A stretch of 64,000 nucleotides of DNA, from NCBI RefSeq assembly GCF_030418455.1, contig NZ_JAUHPW010000002.1, forward strand, positions 310,001-374,000, given 5' to 3'. The notes under the pieces are model-generated. The model had not been told where the DNA came from. It did not search any database and saw only the letters and a program-made list of their open reading frames with translations. Every line of letters starts with the position of its first letter. The first letter of the stretch is position 1. This document shows positions 27,865-37,287 of the stretch, piece by piece. The stretch is from Demequina litoralis (GTDB lineage Bacteria > Actinomycetota > Actinomycetes > Actinomycetales > Demequinaceae). The translations under genes were made by a program, and so were the position numbers.

Positions 27865-28401
27865 TTACTTACCCGTCTTTCCTGCCTTGCGGCGAACCTG
27901 CTCGCCGGCGTAGCGGACGCCCTTGCCCTTGTACGGCTCGGGCTTGCGAATCTTGCGGATGTTCGCCGCGACCTCGCCGACCTGCTGCTTGCTGATGCCG
28001 GCAACCGTGAACTTGGTGGGGCCCTCGACCGTGAAGGTGATGCCCTCCGGCGGGGTCACCACGACCGGGTGCGAGAAGCCGAGCGCGAACTCGAGGTCCG
28101 AACCCTTGAGCGCGACGCGGTAACCCGTGCCGACGATCTCGAGCTTCTTCTCGTAACCCGAGGTGACACCGGTCACCATGTTCGCGATGAGCGTGCGGGT
28201 GAGACCGTGGAGCGACTTCGACAGGCGCTCGTCGTTCGGGCGCTTGACCTCGAGGCCACCGTCACCCTTCTCCACGATGATGGGAGCGGCGACGGTGTGG
28301 GTGAGGGAGCCCTTGGGGCCCTTCACGGTCACGTCGGCGCCCTCGATGGTCACGTCCACTCCGGCGGGAACCGGAACGGGGATCTTGCCAATGCGGGACA
28401 T
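27865..28401 (-). CDS. rplF: 50S ribosomal protein uL6
   Basis: 178 residues, the duplicated L6 fold. [17 protein letters not shown] at the start and [18 protein letters not shown] near the end are diagnostic. It lies near the sarcin-ricin loop and stalk base. Follows rpsH with a 21-bp gap. Confidence 0.98.
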   Translation of the reverse strand: MSRIGKIPVPVPAGVDVTIEGADVTVKGPKGSLTHTVAAPIIVEKGDGGLEVKRPNDERLSKSLHGLTRTLIANMVTGVTSGYEKKLEIVGTGYRVALKGSDLEFALGFSHPVVVTPPEGITFTVEGPTKFTVAGISKQQVGEVAANIRKIRKPEPYKGKGVRYAGEQVRRKAGKTGK

Positions 28402-28422
28402 TGCTCTCGTTCTCCTTTCCGG

Positions 28423-28821
28423 TTACCAGACGAACGCGACGACCTCGCCGCCGACGCCCTTCTTCTCGGCCTCGCGGTCCGTCAGCAGACCGGAGGAGGT
28501 GGACAGGATGGCCACGCCGAGGCCGCCGAGAACCTTGGGCAGGTTCGTGGACTTCGCGTAGACGCGGAGACCGGGCTTCGACACACGGCGCACGCCGGCG
28601 AGCGAGCGCTCGCGGTTCGGGCCGTACTTCAGCGTGAGGGTGAGGGTCTTGCCGACCTCGGCGTCCGCCGTGGCGGAGCCGGAGATGTAGCCCTCGGCCT
28701 CCAGGATCTTGGCGATGTTCGCCTTGAGCTTGGAGTGCGGCATCGACACGGTCTCGTGGTACGCCGCGTTCGCGTTGCGCAGACGCGTCAGCATGTCTGC
28801 GATGGGGTCAGTCATCGTCAT
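28423..28821 (-). CDS. rpsH: 30S ribosomal protein uS8
   Basis: 132 residues from ATG 28821 ([18 protein letters not shown]), the usual actinobacterial N-terminus; the longer frame runs into the intergenic gap. The C-terminal [20 protein letters not shown] motif is the 16S-binding and translational repressor region that in E. coli controls the spc operon. Confidence 0.97.
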   Translation of the reverse strand: MTMTDPIADMLTRLRNANAAYHETVSMPHSKLKANIAKILEAEGYISGSATADAEVGKTLTLTLKYGPNRERSLAGVRRVSKPGLRVYAKSTNLPKVLGGLGVAILSTSSGLLTDREAEKKGVGGEVVAFVW

Positions 28822-28876
28822 GAGTCTTGAACTCTTCCTCGCCGTGGTTTCCCTAGGGGACCTGTGGCGTAGTGGT

Positions 28877-29062
28877 TTACCAGCTGCTCTTGGTGATGCC
28901 GGGCAGCTCACCGCGGTGAGCCATCTCGCGGAAGCACACGCGGCAGAGGCCGAACTTGCGGTACACCGAGTGCGGACGGCCGCACTTCTGGCACCGGGTG
29001 TAGGCGCGGACGGCGAACTTCTGCTTGCCGGCGGCCTTGTTCTTCAGCGCAGTCTTGGCCAT
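28877..29062 (-). CDS. rpsN: 30S ribosomal protein uS14, zinc-binding type Z
   Basis: 61 residues with two C-x2-C pairs ([11 protein letters not shown] and GLCRVCFRE), the short zinc form. Actinobacteria often carry a second zinc-free paralogue elsewhere for zinc starvation; it is not in this window. Located between rplE and rpsH as usual. Confidence 0.98.
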   Translation of the reverse strand: MAKTALKNKAAGKQKFAVRAYTRCQKCGRPHSVYRKFGLCRVCFREMAHRGELPGITKSSW

Positions 29063-29065
29063 GTC

Positions 29066-29626
29066 CTACTTCTCCTTGAACGGGAAGCCCAGCTGCTTGA
29101 GCAGCGAGCGGCCCTCGTCGTCGGTGGTGGCGGACGTCACGATGGTGATGTCCATGCCGCGCACGCGGTCGATCTTGTCCTGGTTGATCTCGTGGAACAT
29201 CGACTGCTCGGTGAGACCGAAGGTGTAGTTGCCGTTGCCGTCGAACTGCTTGGGGCTGAGGCCGCGGAAGTCGCGGATGCGGGGCAGCGCGATCGAGATG
29301 AGGCGGTCGAGGAACTCCCACATGCGGTCGCCACGGAGGGTGACGTGCGCACCGATCGGCTGGCCCTCGCGCAGCTTGAACTGCGCGATGGACTTGCGGG
29401 CCTTGGTGACCTGCGGCTTCTGACCGGTGATGGCGGTGAGGTCCGCGATGGCGCCCTCGATGAGCTTCGAGTCCTTCGCGGCGTCGCCGACGCCCATGTT
29501 GACGACGACCTTCACGAGGCCGCCGACCTGGTTCACGTTCGCGTGGTCGAACTCCTCGCGGAGCTGCGCGACGATCTCGTTGCGGTACTTGTCCTTGAGG
29601 CGCGGAGCGGTGGTCGCGGTGGCCAT
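29066..29626 (-). CDS. rplE: 50S ribosomal protein uL5
   Basis: 186 residues. [40 protein letters not shown] and the C-terminal FPFKEK are standard. L5 binds 5S rRNA and contacts S13. Its ATG overlaps the rplX stop by one base. Confidence 0.98.
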   Translation of the reverse strand: MATATTAPRLKDKYRNEIVAQLREEFDHANVNQVGGLVKVVVNMGVGDAAKDSKLIEGAIADLTAITGQKPQVTKARKSIAQFKLREGQPIGAHVTLRGDRMWEFLDRLISIALPRIRDFRGLSPKQFDGNGNYTFGLTEQSMFHEINQDKIDRVRGMDITIVTSATTDDEGRSLLKQLGFPFKEK

Positions 29627-29964
29627 CAGACGTCCTTACCCGAGCGCTTGGCGACACGCACGCGCACAGTGCGCTTGCGGCCGTCACGCTCGACCTCTTC
29701 CGTGCGGTAGCCCACACGGGTGCCCTTCTTGGTCTCCGGGTCCACGAGCATCACGTTCGAGATGTGGATCGCGGCCTCGACGGTCACGAGGCCACCCTCG
29801 GCGTTGTCGCGGCGGGTACCCGGCTTGACGTGCTTGGTCACACGCTGGATGCCCTCGACGACCACGCGCTCGCGCTCGGGGTCGACCGACAGCACGCGGC
29901 CCTGCTGACCGCGGTCACGGCCGGCGATGACGACGACGAGGTCGTCCTTCTTGATCTTCGCCAT
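29626..29964 (-). CDS. rplX: 50S ribosomal protein uL24
   Basis: 112 residues, a KOW-domain protein: [20 protein letters not shown], then [12 protein letters not shown]. An assembly initiator near the exit tunnel. Overlaps both neighbours by one base, so rplN-rplX-rplE are coupled. Confidence 0.98.
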   Translation of the reverse strand: MAKIKKDDLVVVIAGRDRGQQGRVLSVDPERERVVVEGIQRVTKHVKPGTRRDNAEGGLVTVEAAIHISNVMLVDPETKKGTRVGYRTEEVERDGRKRTVRVRVAKRSGKDV

Positions 29965-30335
29965 CAGATGACCTCCGGTGCCAGCGAGATGATCTTCATG
30001 AACTTCTTGTCACGCAGCTCGCGGCCGACGGGGCCGAAGATGCGGGTGCCGCGCGGGTCACCGTCGAGGTTCTTGAGGATCACCGCAGCGTTCTCATCGA
30101 AACGGATGTACGAACCGTCGGGACGGCGGCGCTCCTTGGTGGTGCGCACGACGACCGCCTTGACGACATCGCCCTTCTTGACGTTGCCGCCGGGGATCGC
30201 GTCCTTGACGGTGGCGACGATGATGTCGCCGATGCCGGCGTAGCGACGGTGCGAGCCGCCGAGCACGCGGATGCAGAGGACTTCCTTCGCACCCGTGTTG
30301 TCGGCGACGCGCAGTCGCGACTCCTGCTGAATCAT
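29964..30335 (-). CDS. rplN: 50S ribosomal protein uL14
   Basis: 123 residues. [20 protein letters not shown] and [20 protein letters not shown] are diagnostic. L14 lies at a subunit bridge and is the docking site of ribosome silencing factor RsfS. A 58-bp gap separates it from rpsQ. Confidence 0.98.
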   Translation of the reverse strand: MIQQESRLRVADNTGAKEVLCIRVLGGSHRRYAGIGDIIVATVKDAIPGGNVKKGDVVKAVVVRTTKERRRPDGSYIRFDENAAVILKNLDGDPRGTRIFGPVGRELRDKKFMKIISLAPEVI

Positions 30336-30393
30336 GTCTTGTCTCCTGTCGTCTGGTTCTCGCCGATTCCTCAGCGAGCCTGGTCGAACCTAG

Positions 30394-30681
30394 TTACTTG
30401 GCCTTCTCGACGATCTCGACCAGGCGCCACCGCTTGGAAGCGGACAGCGGGCGGGTCTCCATCACGACGACGAGGTCGCCGATGCCGGCGGTGTTGGCCT
30501 CGTCGTGGGCCTTGATCTTGCTGGTGCGGCGCATGACCTTGCCGTAGAGCGGGTGCTTGACGCGGTCCTCGATCTCCACGGTGATGGTCTTGTCCATCTT
30601 GTCCGACGTGACGTAGCCGCGGCGCGTCTTGCGGTAGGCGCGGTGCTCCTCGGTCGCCGTCGTGTGCTTCTTGGTCGACAT
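30394..30681 (-). CDS. rpsQ: 30S ribosomal protein uS17
   Basis: 95 residues. [20 protein letters not shown] and [20 protein letters not shown] are standard S17, an early 16S-binding OB-fold protein. Ten bases follow rpmC. Confidence 0.98.
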   Translation of the reverse strand: MSTKKHTTATEEHRAYRKTRRGYVTSDKMDKTITVEIEDRVKHPLYGKVMRRTSKIKAHDEANTAGIGDLVVVMETRPLSASKRWRLVEIVEKAK

Positions 30682-30690
30682 ATCTGTTCC

Positions 30691-30930
30691 TTAAGCCTTC
30701 GCGGAGGGCGCGGTGCGGATCCCGAGCTCACGCTCACGCAGGATCGTGTAGATGCGAGCGATGTCGCGCTTGACGGCCTTGAGGCGACCGTGGTTCTCGA
30801 GCTGACCGGTGGCCGACTGGAAGCGCAGGTTGAACAGCTCCTCCTTGGCCTTCTTCAGCTCCTCCACGAGGCGCTCGTCCTCCATGGCGTCCAGCTCGGA
30901 CGGCATGAGGTCCTTGGTACCGATGGCCAT
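30691..30930 (-). CDS. rpmC: 50S ribosomal protein uL29
   Basis: 79 residues, a two-helix protein with [20 protein letters not shown] and the C-terminal [14 protein letters not shown]. It sits at the tunnel exit beside L23, where chaperones and SRP dock. The ATG overlaps the rplP stop (TAATG). Confidence 0.97.
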   Translation of the reverse strand: MAIGTKDLMPSELDAMEDERLVEELKKAKEELFNLRFQSATGQLENHGRLKAVKRDIARIYTILRERELGIRTAPSAKA

Positions 30931-31349
30931 TAGATGTCACCACCCTCACGGGAAACGAAACGGGTCTTCATGGGCAGCTTGTGCTGCGCGCGGCGCATGG
31001 CCTCGCGGGCAAGCTCCTCCGGCACGCCGGCGAGCTCGAACATCACACGACCCGGCTTGACGTTGGCGACCCACCACTCGGGCGAGCCCTTACCGGAGCC
31101 CATGCGGACCTCGGCGGGCTTCTTGGTCAGAGGACGGTCCGGGTAGATGTTGATCCAGACCTTTCCACCACGCTTGATGTGGCGGGTCATCGCGATACGG
31201 GCCGCCTCGATCTGGCGGTTGGTGACGTAGGCGGGCTCGAGGGCCTGGATGCCGAAGTCGCCGAAGGCGATGGTGGTGCCACCGGTCGCAGCGCCCGAAC
31301 GCTTCGGGTGGTGCTGCTTGCGGTGCTTCACTCGACGGGGGATAAGCAT
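30930..31349 (-). CDS. rplP: 50S ribosomal protein uL16
   Basis: 139 residues. [20 protein letters not shown] and [20 protein letters not shown] are standard. L16 contacts A-site tRNA near the peptidyl-transferase centre. Two bases after rpsC. Confidence 0.98.
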   Translation of the reverse strand: MLIPRRVKHRKQHHPKRSGAATGGTTIAFGDFGIQALEPAYVTNRQIEAARIAMTRHIKRGGKVWINIYPDRPLTKKPAEVRMGSGKGSPEWWVANVKPGRVMFELAGVPEELAREAMRRAQHKLPMKTRFVSREGGDI

Positions 31350-31351
31350 GG

Positions 31352-32164
31352 TCAGCTCTCCTTACCGGCCTCGGCCGCGGGGGCCTCGGCAGCGGGGGCC
31401 TCAGCCGCGGGGGCCTCGGACTGGCGGGGGGCGGAGTCACGACGCGGGCCGCGGTCACCGCGGTCGCCACGACCACGGCCACGCTGCGGGCGGGGGGCCT
31501 TCGCCTGCTCGGCGGCCCACTCCTTCTCCGTCATGTCGCCCTTGTAGATCCACACCTTCACACCGATCTGGCCGAAGGTGGTGCGGGCCTCGAAGAAGCC
31601 GTAGTCGATGTTCGCGCGGAGGGTGTGCAGCGGCACGCGACCCTCGCGGTAGAACTCCGAGCGCGACATCTCGGCGCCGCCGAGACGGCCCGAGCACTGC
31701 ACACGGATGCCCTTGGCACCCGCGCGGAGCGCGGACTGCATGCCCTTGCGCATGGCGCGACGGAACGACACGCGCGAGGCGAGCTGCTCCGCGATGCCCT
31801 GCGCGACGAGCTGGGCGTCGACCTCGGCGTTCTTGACCTCGAGGATGTTGAGCTGGACCTGCTTGCCCGTCAGCTTCTCGAGGTTGGCGCGAAGCTTGTC
31901 GGCCTCGGCGCCGCGGCGGCCGATGACGATGCCCGGACGCGCGGTGTGCAGGTCGACGCGAACGCGCTCACGGGTGCGCTCGATCTCGACCTTCGACACG
32001 CCGGCGCGCTCGAGGCCCTCCGACATCATCTTGCGGATCTTGACGTCCTCGTTCACGTAGTCGCGGTACCGCTCGCCCTTCTTGGTCGAGTCGGCGAACC
32101 AGCGCGAACGGTGGTCGGTCGTGATGCCCAGGCGGTAGCCGTGGGGGTTGACCTTCTGTCCCAT
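31352..32164 (-). CDS. rpsC: 30S ribosomal protein uS3 with acidic/alanine-rich C-terminal tail
   Basis: 270 residues. KH domain with [20 protein letters not shown], then the S3 C-terminal domain through KVWIYKGDM. The last 50 or so residues carry an RG-rich stretch ([14 protein letters not shown]) and three near-perfect EAPAA units; both are low-complexity additions beyond the fold. S3 lines the mRNA entry channel. Confidence 0.97.
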   Translation of the reverse strand: MGQKVNPHGYRLGITTDHRSRWFADSTKKGERYRDYVNEDVKIRKMMSEGLERAGVSKVEIERTRERVRVDLHTARPGIVIGRRGAEADKLRANLEKLTGKQVQLNILEVKNAEVDAQLVAQGIAEQLASRVSFRRAMRKGMQSALRAGAKGIRVQCSGRLGGAEMSRSEFYREGRVPLHTLRANIDYGFFEARTTFGQIGVKVWIYKGDMTEKEWAAEQAKAPRPQRGRGRGDRGDRGPRRDSAPRQSEAPAAEAPAAEAPAAEAGKES

Positions 32165-32175
32165 TACTTGGCCCC

Positions 32176-32535
32176 TTACTTGGCAGCGACCGGGGTCGCG
32201 ACGGTGACGGTGATGTGGCAGGAGCGCTTGAGGATGCGGTTGGCACGACCCTGAGCGCGCGGCTGGATGCGCTTCATGGTCGGACCCTCGTCCACGTAGA
32301 TCTCCTTGATGACGAGCTCGCGCTCGTCGAAGCGCTCGCCGGCCTGGTCGGCCTTCACACGCGCGTTGGCGATCGCCGAGTCGATGAGCTTGCGCACATC
32401 GGTCGCGACGGCCTGCGGCTGGAACTTCAGCGAGGCCGAGGCCTCCACGGCGTTCTGACCACGGACCAGGTTCACGACGCGGCGAGCCTTCTGGGCGGTC
32501 ACGCGGATGTACCGCGTCTGCGCCTTGGCTTCCAT
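32176..32535 (-). CDS. rplV: 50S ribosomal protein uL22
   Basis: 119 residues. [20 protein letters not shown] and the tunnel loop [18 protein letters not shown] are typical. The extended loop reaches the nascent-chain constriction, where changes can give macrolide resistance; no unusual change was noticed by eye. Confidence 0.98.
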   Translation of the reverse strand: MEAKAQTRYIRVTAQKARRVVNLVRGQNAVEASASLKFQPQAVATDVRKLIDSAIANARVKADQAGERFDERELVIKEIYVDEGPTMKRIQPRAQGRANRILKRSCHITVTVATPVAAK

Positions 32536-32566
32536 GTTCTAACTCCTCTTACTTCGCTCGGGCGCC

Positions 32567-32845
32567 TTAGCGGCGGCCCTTGCGGTCGTCCTTGACGTGG
32601 CCCTTGAACGTGCGCGTGGGGGCGAACTCGCCCAGCTTGTGGCCGACCATCGACTCGGTGACGAACACCGGGACGTGCTTGCGGCCGTCGTGCACGGCAA
32701 AGGTGTGACCCAGGAAGTCCGGCGTGATGACCGAACGACGCGACCAGGTCTTGATGACGTTCTTGGTGCCCGCATCGTTCTGGGCGTCCACCTTCTTCTG
32801 AAGGTGGTCGTCGACGAAGGGGCCCTTCTTGAGGCTACGAGGCAT
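32567..32845 (-). CDS. rpsS: 30S ribosomal protein uS19
   Basis: 92 residues. [20 protein letters not shown] and [20 protein letters not shown] are diagnostic. It pairs with S13 in the head of the 30S subunit. Confidence 0.98.
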   Translation of the reverse strand: MPRSLKKGPFVDDHLQKKVDAQNDAGTKNVIKTWSRRSVITPDFLGHTFAVHDGRKHVPVFVTESMVGHKLGEFAPTRTFKGHVKDDRKGRR

Positions 32846-32857
32846 GTCCAGGCTCCC

Positions 32858-33697
32858 TTATCGCTTGTTCTTGCCGGTCTTGCGGCGACGCACGATGAGC
32901 TTGTCGCTTTCCTTGTTGGGCTTGCGGGTGCGGCCCTCGGGCTTGCCCCACGGCGAGACCGGGTGACGACCACCGGAGGTCTTGCCTTCACCACCACCGT
33001 GCGGGTGGTCGACCGGGTTCATGACGACACCGCGGACGGTCGGGCGCTTGCCCTTCCAACGCATACGGCCGGCCTTGCCCCAGTTGATGTTCGACTGCTC
33101 GGCGTTGCCGACCTCGCCGACGGTCGCGCGGCAGCGCGCGTCGACGTTGCGGATCTCGCCGGACGGCATGCGCAGCTGCGCGTACGGACCGTCCTTCGCC
33201 ACGAGCTGGACCGAGGCACCGGCCGAGCGCGCGATCTTGGCGCCGCCACCAGGCTTGAGCTCGATGGCGTGGATGACGGTACCCACCGGGATGTTGCGCA
33301 GCGGGAGGTTGTTGCCGGGCTTGATGTCGGCGCCGGCGCCGGCCTCCACGCGGTCGCCCTGACCGAGCTTCTCGGGGGCGATGATGTAGCGCTTCTCGCC
33401 GTCCGCGTAGTGCAGGAGCGCGATGCGGGCGGTGCGGTTGGGGTCGTACTCGATGTGCGCGACGGTCGCGGGCACGCCGTCCTTGTCGTGACGACGGAAG
33501 TCGATCACGCGGTAGGCGCGCTTGTGACCGCCACCCTGGTGACGGGTGGTGATGCGACCGGTGTTGTTACGGCCGCCCTTCTTGTGCAGCGGGCGGACGA
33601 GCGACTTCTCGGGCTCCGAACGGGTGACCTCGACGAAGTCGGCGACGGACGAGCCACGGCGGCCCGGCGTCGTCGGCTTGTACTTGCGAATAGCCAT
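32858..33697 (-). CDS. rplB: 50S ribosomal protein uL2
   Basis: 279 residues, normal length. [20 protein letters not shown] and [20 protein letters not shown], with the conserved His near the peptidyl-transferase centre. Required for subunit association and catalysis. Confidence 0.98.
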   Translation of the reverse strand: MAIRKYKPTTPGRRGSSVADFVEVTRSEPEKSLVRPLHKKGGRNNTGRITTRHQGGGHKRAYRVIDFRRHDKDGVPATVAHIEYDPNRTARIALLHYADGEKRYIIAPEKLGQGDRVEAGAGADIKPGNNLPLRNIPVGTVIHAIELKPGGGAKIARSAGASVQLVAKDGPYAQLRMPSGEIRNVDARCRATVGEVGNAEQSNINWGKAGRMRWKGKRPTVRGVVMNPVDHPHGGGEGKTSGGRHPVSPWGKPEGRTRKPNKESDKLIVRRRKTGKNKR

Positions 33698-33715
33698 GAG
33701 TGCTTACCTGTCCTT

Positions 33716-34021
33716 CTAGCCGGCCTGGCCGCTGAAGATGTCGATGCCCGCGTCGCCTGCGATGGTGACGATCGCGCGCTTGACGTCCTTGCGCTTGCCC
33801 AGGCCGAAGCGGGTGCGGCGCGCCTTGCCCTTGCGGTTGATGGTGTTCACGGACGCGACCTTGACACCGAAGATCTGCTCGACGGCGATCTTGATCTCGG
33901 TCTTGTTCGAGCGGGGGTCCACCTCGAAGGTGTACTTGCCCTCGTCCATGAGGCCGTACGTCTTCTCGGAGACGATCGGGCGGACGATGATGTCGCGCGG
34001 GTCCTTGTTGAGCGTGGTCAC
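33716..34021 (-). CDS. rplW: 50S ribosomal protein uL23
   Basis: 101 residues. [20 protein letters not shown] is the L23 signature. GTG start (34021-34019), one base from the rplD stop. It forms the docking site for trigger factor and SRP at the tunnel exit. Confidence 0.97.
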   Translation of the reverse strand: MTTLNKDPRDIIVRPIVSEKTYGLMDEGKYTFEVDPRSNKTEIKIAVEQIFGVKVASVNTINRKGKARRTRFGLGKRKDVKRAIVTIAGDAGIDIFSGQAG

Positions 34022-34022
34022 G

Positions 34023-34670
34023 TTACTTCTCCTCCGCCTCGGACTCCGTCGCGACGGCCTTCACGGACTTGCCCGTGGCGGGGCCCGCGACGAACGCGTC
34101 GAAAGCGGCGCGCGTGAAGACCGTGTCGTCGTTCACGAGCACGTCGTAGGTGTTGAGCTGGTCGACCGCGATGAGGTGCACGTCGGCGGCGTTGCGCAGC
34201 GAGAGCCAGGTGAGCTCGTCGGTGCGGTCCGTGACGACGAGCGCGCTGCGGCCCGAGGTGAGGGCGGTCAGCGCCTCGAGGGCGGCCTTGGTCGAGGGGA
34301 CGTCGCCGGACACGAGGGCGTCGGCGACGTGAACGCGGCCGGCGCGGGCGCGGTCCGAGAGGGCACCGCGGAGGGCGGCGGCCTTCATCTTCTTGGGGGT
34401 GCGCTGCGAGTAGTCGCGGGGCTGCGGGCCGTGGACGGTGCCACCGCCGGCGAACTGCGGCGCACGGGTCGAACCCTGGCGGGCGCGGCCGGTGCCCTTC
34501 TGCTTGTACGGCTTGCGGCCACCGCCGCGGACCTCGCCGCGGGTCTTGGTGGCGTGGGTGCCCTGACGAGCGGCAGCCAGCTGCGCCACGACCACCTGGT
34601 GGATGAGCGGCACGTTGGTGTCGACGTCGAAGATCTCTGCGGGCAGCTCGACGGTCTTGGTGTTAGCCAT
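34023..34670 (-). CDS. rplD: 50S ribosomal protein uL4
   Basis: 215 residues from ATG 34670. [20 protein letters not shown] and [16 protein letters not shown] form the tunnel loop. A GTG at 34679, overlapping the rplC stop, would add three residues and cannot be excluded. In E. coli L4 represses its own S10 operon; whether that holds here is unknown. Confidence 0.97.
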   Translation of the reverse strand: MANTKTVELPAEIFDVDTNVPLIHQVVVAQLAAARQGTHATKTRGEVRGGGRKPYKQKGTGRARQGSTRAPQFAGGGTVHGPQPRDYSQRTPKKMKAAALRGALSDRARAGRVHVADALVSGDVPSTKAALEALTALTSGRSALVVTDRTDELTWLSLRNAADVHLIAVDQLNTYDVLVNDDTVFTRAAFDAFVAGPATGKSVKAVATESEAEEK

Positions 34671-34675
34671 GGTGA

Positions 34676-35338
34676 TCACGCGCCCTTCACGGCGGAGCGG
34701 ATGAGAACGACGCCGCCCTTGTTGCCGGGAACCGCGCCCTTGACGAGCACGAGACCCTTCGCAGCGTCCACCGAGTGGACGCGGAGGTTCTGGACGGTCT
34801 TGCGGGCGTTGCCCATGCGGCCGGCCATCTTGAGGCCGCGGAAGACGCGCGAAGGCGTCGACGCGCCACCGATGGAGCCCGGCTTGCGGTGGTTGCGGTG
34901 CGCACCGTGCGAGGCGCCCACGCCGGAGAAGCCGTGGCGCTTCATGACACCGGCGGTGCCCTTGCCCTTGGTGGTGCCCGTGACGTCGACGAGCTGGCCG
35001 GCCTCGAACACCTCGGCGGTGATCTCCTGGCCGAGCGCGTACTCGGACGCGTTCGCGGTGCGGACCTCGGCGACGTGGCGGCGCGGCGTGACGCCGGCGG
35101 CCTCGAAGTGGCCCTTGAGCGGGTTGGTGACGCGGCGCGGGTCAACGGCGCCGAAGGCGAGCTGAACAGCCTCGTAGCCGTCGCGCTCGGCGTCCCGCAC
35201 CTGGGTGATGACGTTGGTGTCGACCTGGATCACCGTGACGGGCACAACGCGGCCCTCGGCGTCCCACACCTGCGTCATGCCCAGCTTCGTACCGAGCAGC
35301 GCGGTGACCGCGCGCTGGGCATTGGAAGTCGTAGTCAT
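34676..35338 (-). CDS. rplC: 50S ribosomal protein uL3
   Basis: 220 residues. [20 protein letters not shown] at the start and the central loop [20 protein letters not shown], which reaches toward the peptidyl-transferase centre, are standard. Follows rpsJ after 42 bp. Confidence 0.98.
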   Translation of the reverse strand: MTTTSNAQRAVTALLGTKLGMTQVWDAEGRVVPVTVIQVDTNVITQVRDAERDGYEAVQLAFGAVDPRRVTNPLKGHFEAAGVTPRRHVAEVRTANASEYALGQEITAEVFEAGQLVDVTGTTKGKGTAGVMKRHGFSGVGASHGAHRNHRKPGSIGGASTPSRVFRGLKMAGRMGNARKTVQNLRVHSVDAAKGLVLVKGAVPGNKGGVVLIRSAVKGA

Positions 35339-35380
35339 GATGGTGGAAGTCCTAACTTCTCTGCGTACTTCGGGTGCTCG

Positions 35381-35689
35381 TTAGAGCTTGATCTCGATGT
35401 TGACGTCGGCCGGCAGGTCGAGACGCATGAGCGAGTCGACAGCCTTCGGCGTCGGGTCCACGATGTCGATGAGGCGCTTGTGCGTGCGCATCTCGAAGTG
35501 CTCGCGGGAGTCCTTGTACTTGTGGGGCGAACGGATCACACAGAACACGTTCTTCTCGGTCGGCAGCGGCACGGGGCCCACCACCGACGCACCGGCGCGC
35601 GTGACCGTCTCGACGATCTTGCGGGCCGAAGAGTCGATGACCTCGTGGTCATAGCTCTTCAGCCGAATGCGGATCTTCTGTCCCGCCAT
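35381..35689 (-). CDS. rpsJ: 30S ribosomal protein uS10 (NusE)
   Basis: 102 residues from ATG 35689 ([20 protein letters not shown]). The longer frame to 35731 runs into the leader. S10 is both a ribosomal protein and the NusG/NusB partner in antitermination and transcription-translation coupling. First gene of the S10 operon, with a leader of about 145 nt from the promoter at 35840-35868. Confidence 0.98.
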   Translation of the reverse strand: MAGQKIRIRLKSYDHEVIDSSARKIVETVTRAGASVVGPVPLPTEKNVFCVIRSPHKYKDSREHFEMRTHKRLIDIVDPTPKAVDSLMRLDLPADVNIEIKL

Positions 35690-35839
35690 GGCGTGGTCTG
35701 CCTTATCTCTCGTTACAACTATGGTCATCACCCCGACCCCCGCGCTCGGGCGTGTCGCTCATCTGCGACACACGAGCGCCTGGACATTTCTGTCGGGCCA
35801 TGGGTGAAGGTGCGGCTGCCCGCGATAGGCAACCTGAAT

Positions 35840-35868
35840 ATTGTGCCAGAATCCCTGCGCGGATGCAA
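35840..35868 (-). promoter_or_regulatory. S10 operon promoter
   Basis: Minus strand: -35 TTGCAT (35868-35863), 17-bp spacer, -10 CACAAT (35845-35840). The long untranslated leader could carry regulation, but no clear L4-binding fold was recognised. Confidence 0.7.
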
Positions 35869-35884
35869 AGGGAGTCGGACGGGC

Positions 35885-35916
35885 CCGCCGGCGCCCTGGA
35901 CGATGCGCGCCGGCGG
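35885..35916. terminator. Hairpin with GGACGATGCG in its loop, downstream of hupE-like gene
   Basis: A 10-bp stem pairs 35885-35894 with 35907-35916 (CCGCCGGCGC-type arms); the loop contains most of the motif copy at 35898-35907. It lies 16 bp past the hupE-like stop and about 20 bp upstream of the S10 -35 element. Confidence 0.5.
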
Positions 35917-35931
35917 TCCCGGCCAGGAGTC

Positions 35932-37287
35932 TCAGGCGCCCCCGGCGTCGGCCACGATGCGCATCCGGTCCGCGTCCCGGCGCGACCCGACCCGCCGCGC
36001 GGCACGCGGTCCCATCGCGACGCCGGCGAGCACGGCGAGCGCGATCGCATAGGACTGCCACGGATGGGCGACGACCCAGTCTACGCCGCCGGAAAGCACG
36101 CTGTCGCGGCCCGCGATGACCGCGGCCAGCCAGGTGGCGCCGGCGAGCACGCCGACACCTGCGATGCCCCACCTGAAGGTGCCGTACCAGGTACTTCGGG
36201 AAGCCCACACGAGTGCGGGGAGGAGTGCCACGACGACCACCAGCTGCGCGAGCTCGACGCCCACGTTGAAGCTGAGGATCGCCGCGGCGAGCGCGCCGGG
36301 AGACAGGTCGAGGGCGACGAGCGTCGTGGCGAACGCCGTGCCGTGCACGACCCCGAAGGCGCCCGCGGTCCACGCCTCGCCCCGGCGTGCGAGGGGCAGG
36401 AGCGCGTGCACGCCCGCGACGATGATCGTGCCCGCGACCAGTGACTCGGTCACCACCGTGGGCAGGGACAGCAGGCCGGTGGAGACGAGCGCGAGCGACG
36501 CCGTATGCCCGACGGTGAAGCACGACACCAGGAGGCCCGCACGGCGGAGCGCGCGGCGTCCGTCCGCGCGCGCATCGTCCGTCGCGACCGTCCACCGGCG
36601 TCCGCGCGCCAGCAACGGGGCGGGCACCAGCAGCAGGATGAGGAACAGGACATGGTCGGGTCCGGCCGCGATGTGGTCGATACCGAGCCTGATCGTGGCC
36701 GCGACCCCGGACGCCCAGCCCGTGCCGTCGCGGTCGACCACGTACGAGGTGTGCTCCCAATCCATGACCGCGAGGAGCGCGGGCTCCTCGTCGGTGACCG
36801 TGCCGTCGGCCCAGTCGGAGACCATGGACACGTAGACCTCGTGCGTCGCGATACGGTCGATGAGGAGCGAGTAGTCGAGGGTGAGGTCGCCGTCGACGGA
36901 CCCGTCGGGCGCGGTGGCGACCACCTCGATCACCGCGGTGGGCAGATCGTTCACCGTCGCCTCGGTGACGGAGGCGACGACGAGGTCGAGCGCGCCGTCG
37001 GCGTCGGCGAGGCCGAGCCGCGCGAGGGTGTACGCCGCCAGCTCCTCGGCATGCTCCTCGACGTCGCCGCCGTCCACGTCGAGAGCGGCGTCGGCCGCCT
37101 GGTCGTACTGCCGCACCGGCACCTGGAGCTCGAGGTCGACCGAGTCCTCGTGGACGGTCATCAGCACGGCGCTGGTCTCGGCGGGATGGGCCTGCGCCGC
37201 ACCCGCCCCCGCCGCGAGCAGCCCGCACGCGACGAGCACGGCCGCAAGGGCGCGGACCAGGCCCGCAAGGGACGCGGGGCGTTTCAC
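35932..37287 (-). CDS. HupE/UreJ-like integral membrane protein with extracytoplasmic N-terminal domain
   Basis: 451 residues. A signal peptide ends at about AQAHPAETS; residues up to about 190 form a secreted beta-rich domain, followed by seven or so membrane helices. The HupE/UreJ_2 signature IDHIAAGPDHVLFLILLL sits at about 203-220 (His205, His214). HupE/UreJ proteins are linked to nickel or cobalt handling in hydrogenase and urease operons, but no such enzymes are here. GTG start (37287) overlaps the upstream lipoprotein gene's stop (GTGA), so the two are co-translated. One GGACGATGCG copy (36571-36580) encodes Asp-Asp-Ala in a cytoplasmic loop. Confidence 0.8.
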   Translation of the reverse strand: MKRPASLAGLVRALAAVLVACGLLAAGAGAAQAHPAETSAVLMTVHEDSVDLELQVPVRQYDQAADAALDVDGGDVEEHAEELAAYTLARLGLADADGALDLVVASVTEATVNDLPTAVIEVVATAPDGSVDGDLTLDYSLLIDRIATHEVYVSMVSDWADGTVTDEEPALLAVMDWEHTSYVVDRDGTGWASGVAATIRLGIDHIAAGPDHVLFLILLLVPAPLLARGRRWTVATDDARADGRRALRRAGLLVSCFTVGHTASLALVSTGLLSLPTVVTESLVAGTIIVAGVHALLPLARRGEAWTAGAFGVVHGTAFATTLVALDLSPGALAAAILSFNVGVELAQLVVVVALLPALVWASRSTWYGTFRWGIAGVGVLAGATWLAAVIAGRDSVLSGGVDWVVAHPWQSYAIALAVLAGVAMGPRAARRVGSRRDADRMRIVADAGGA

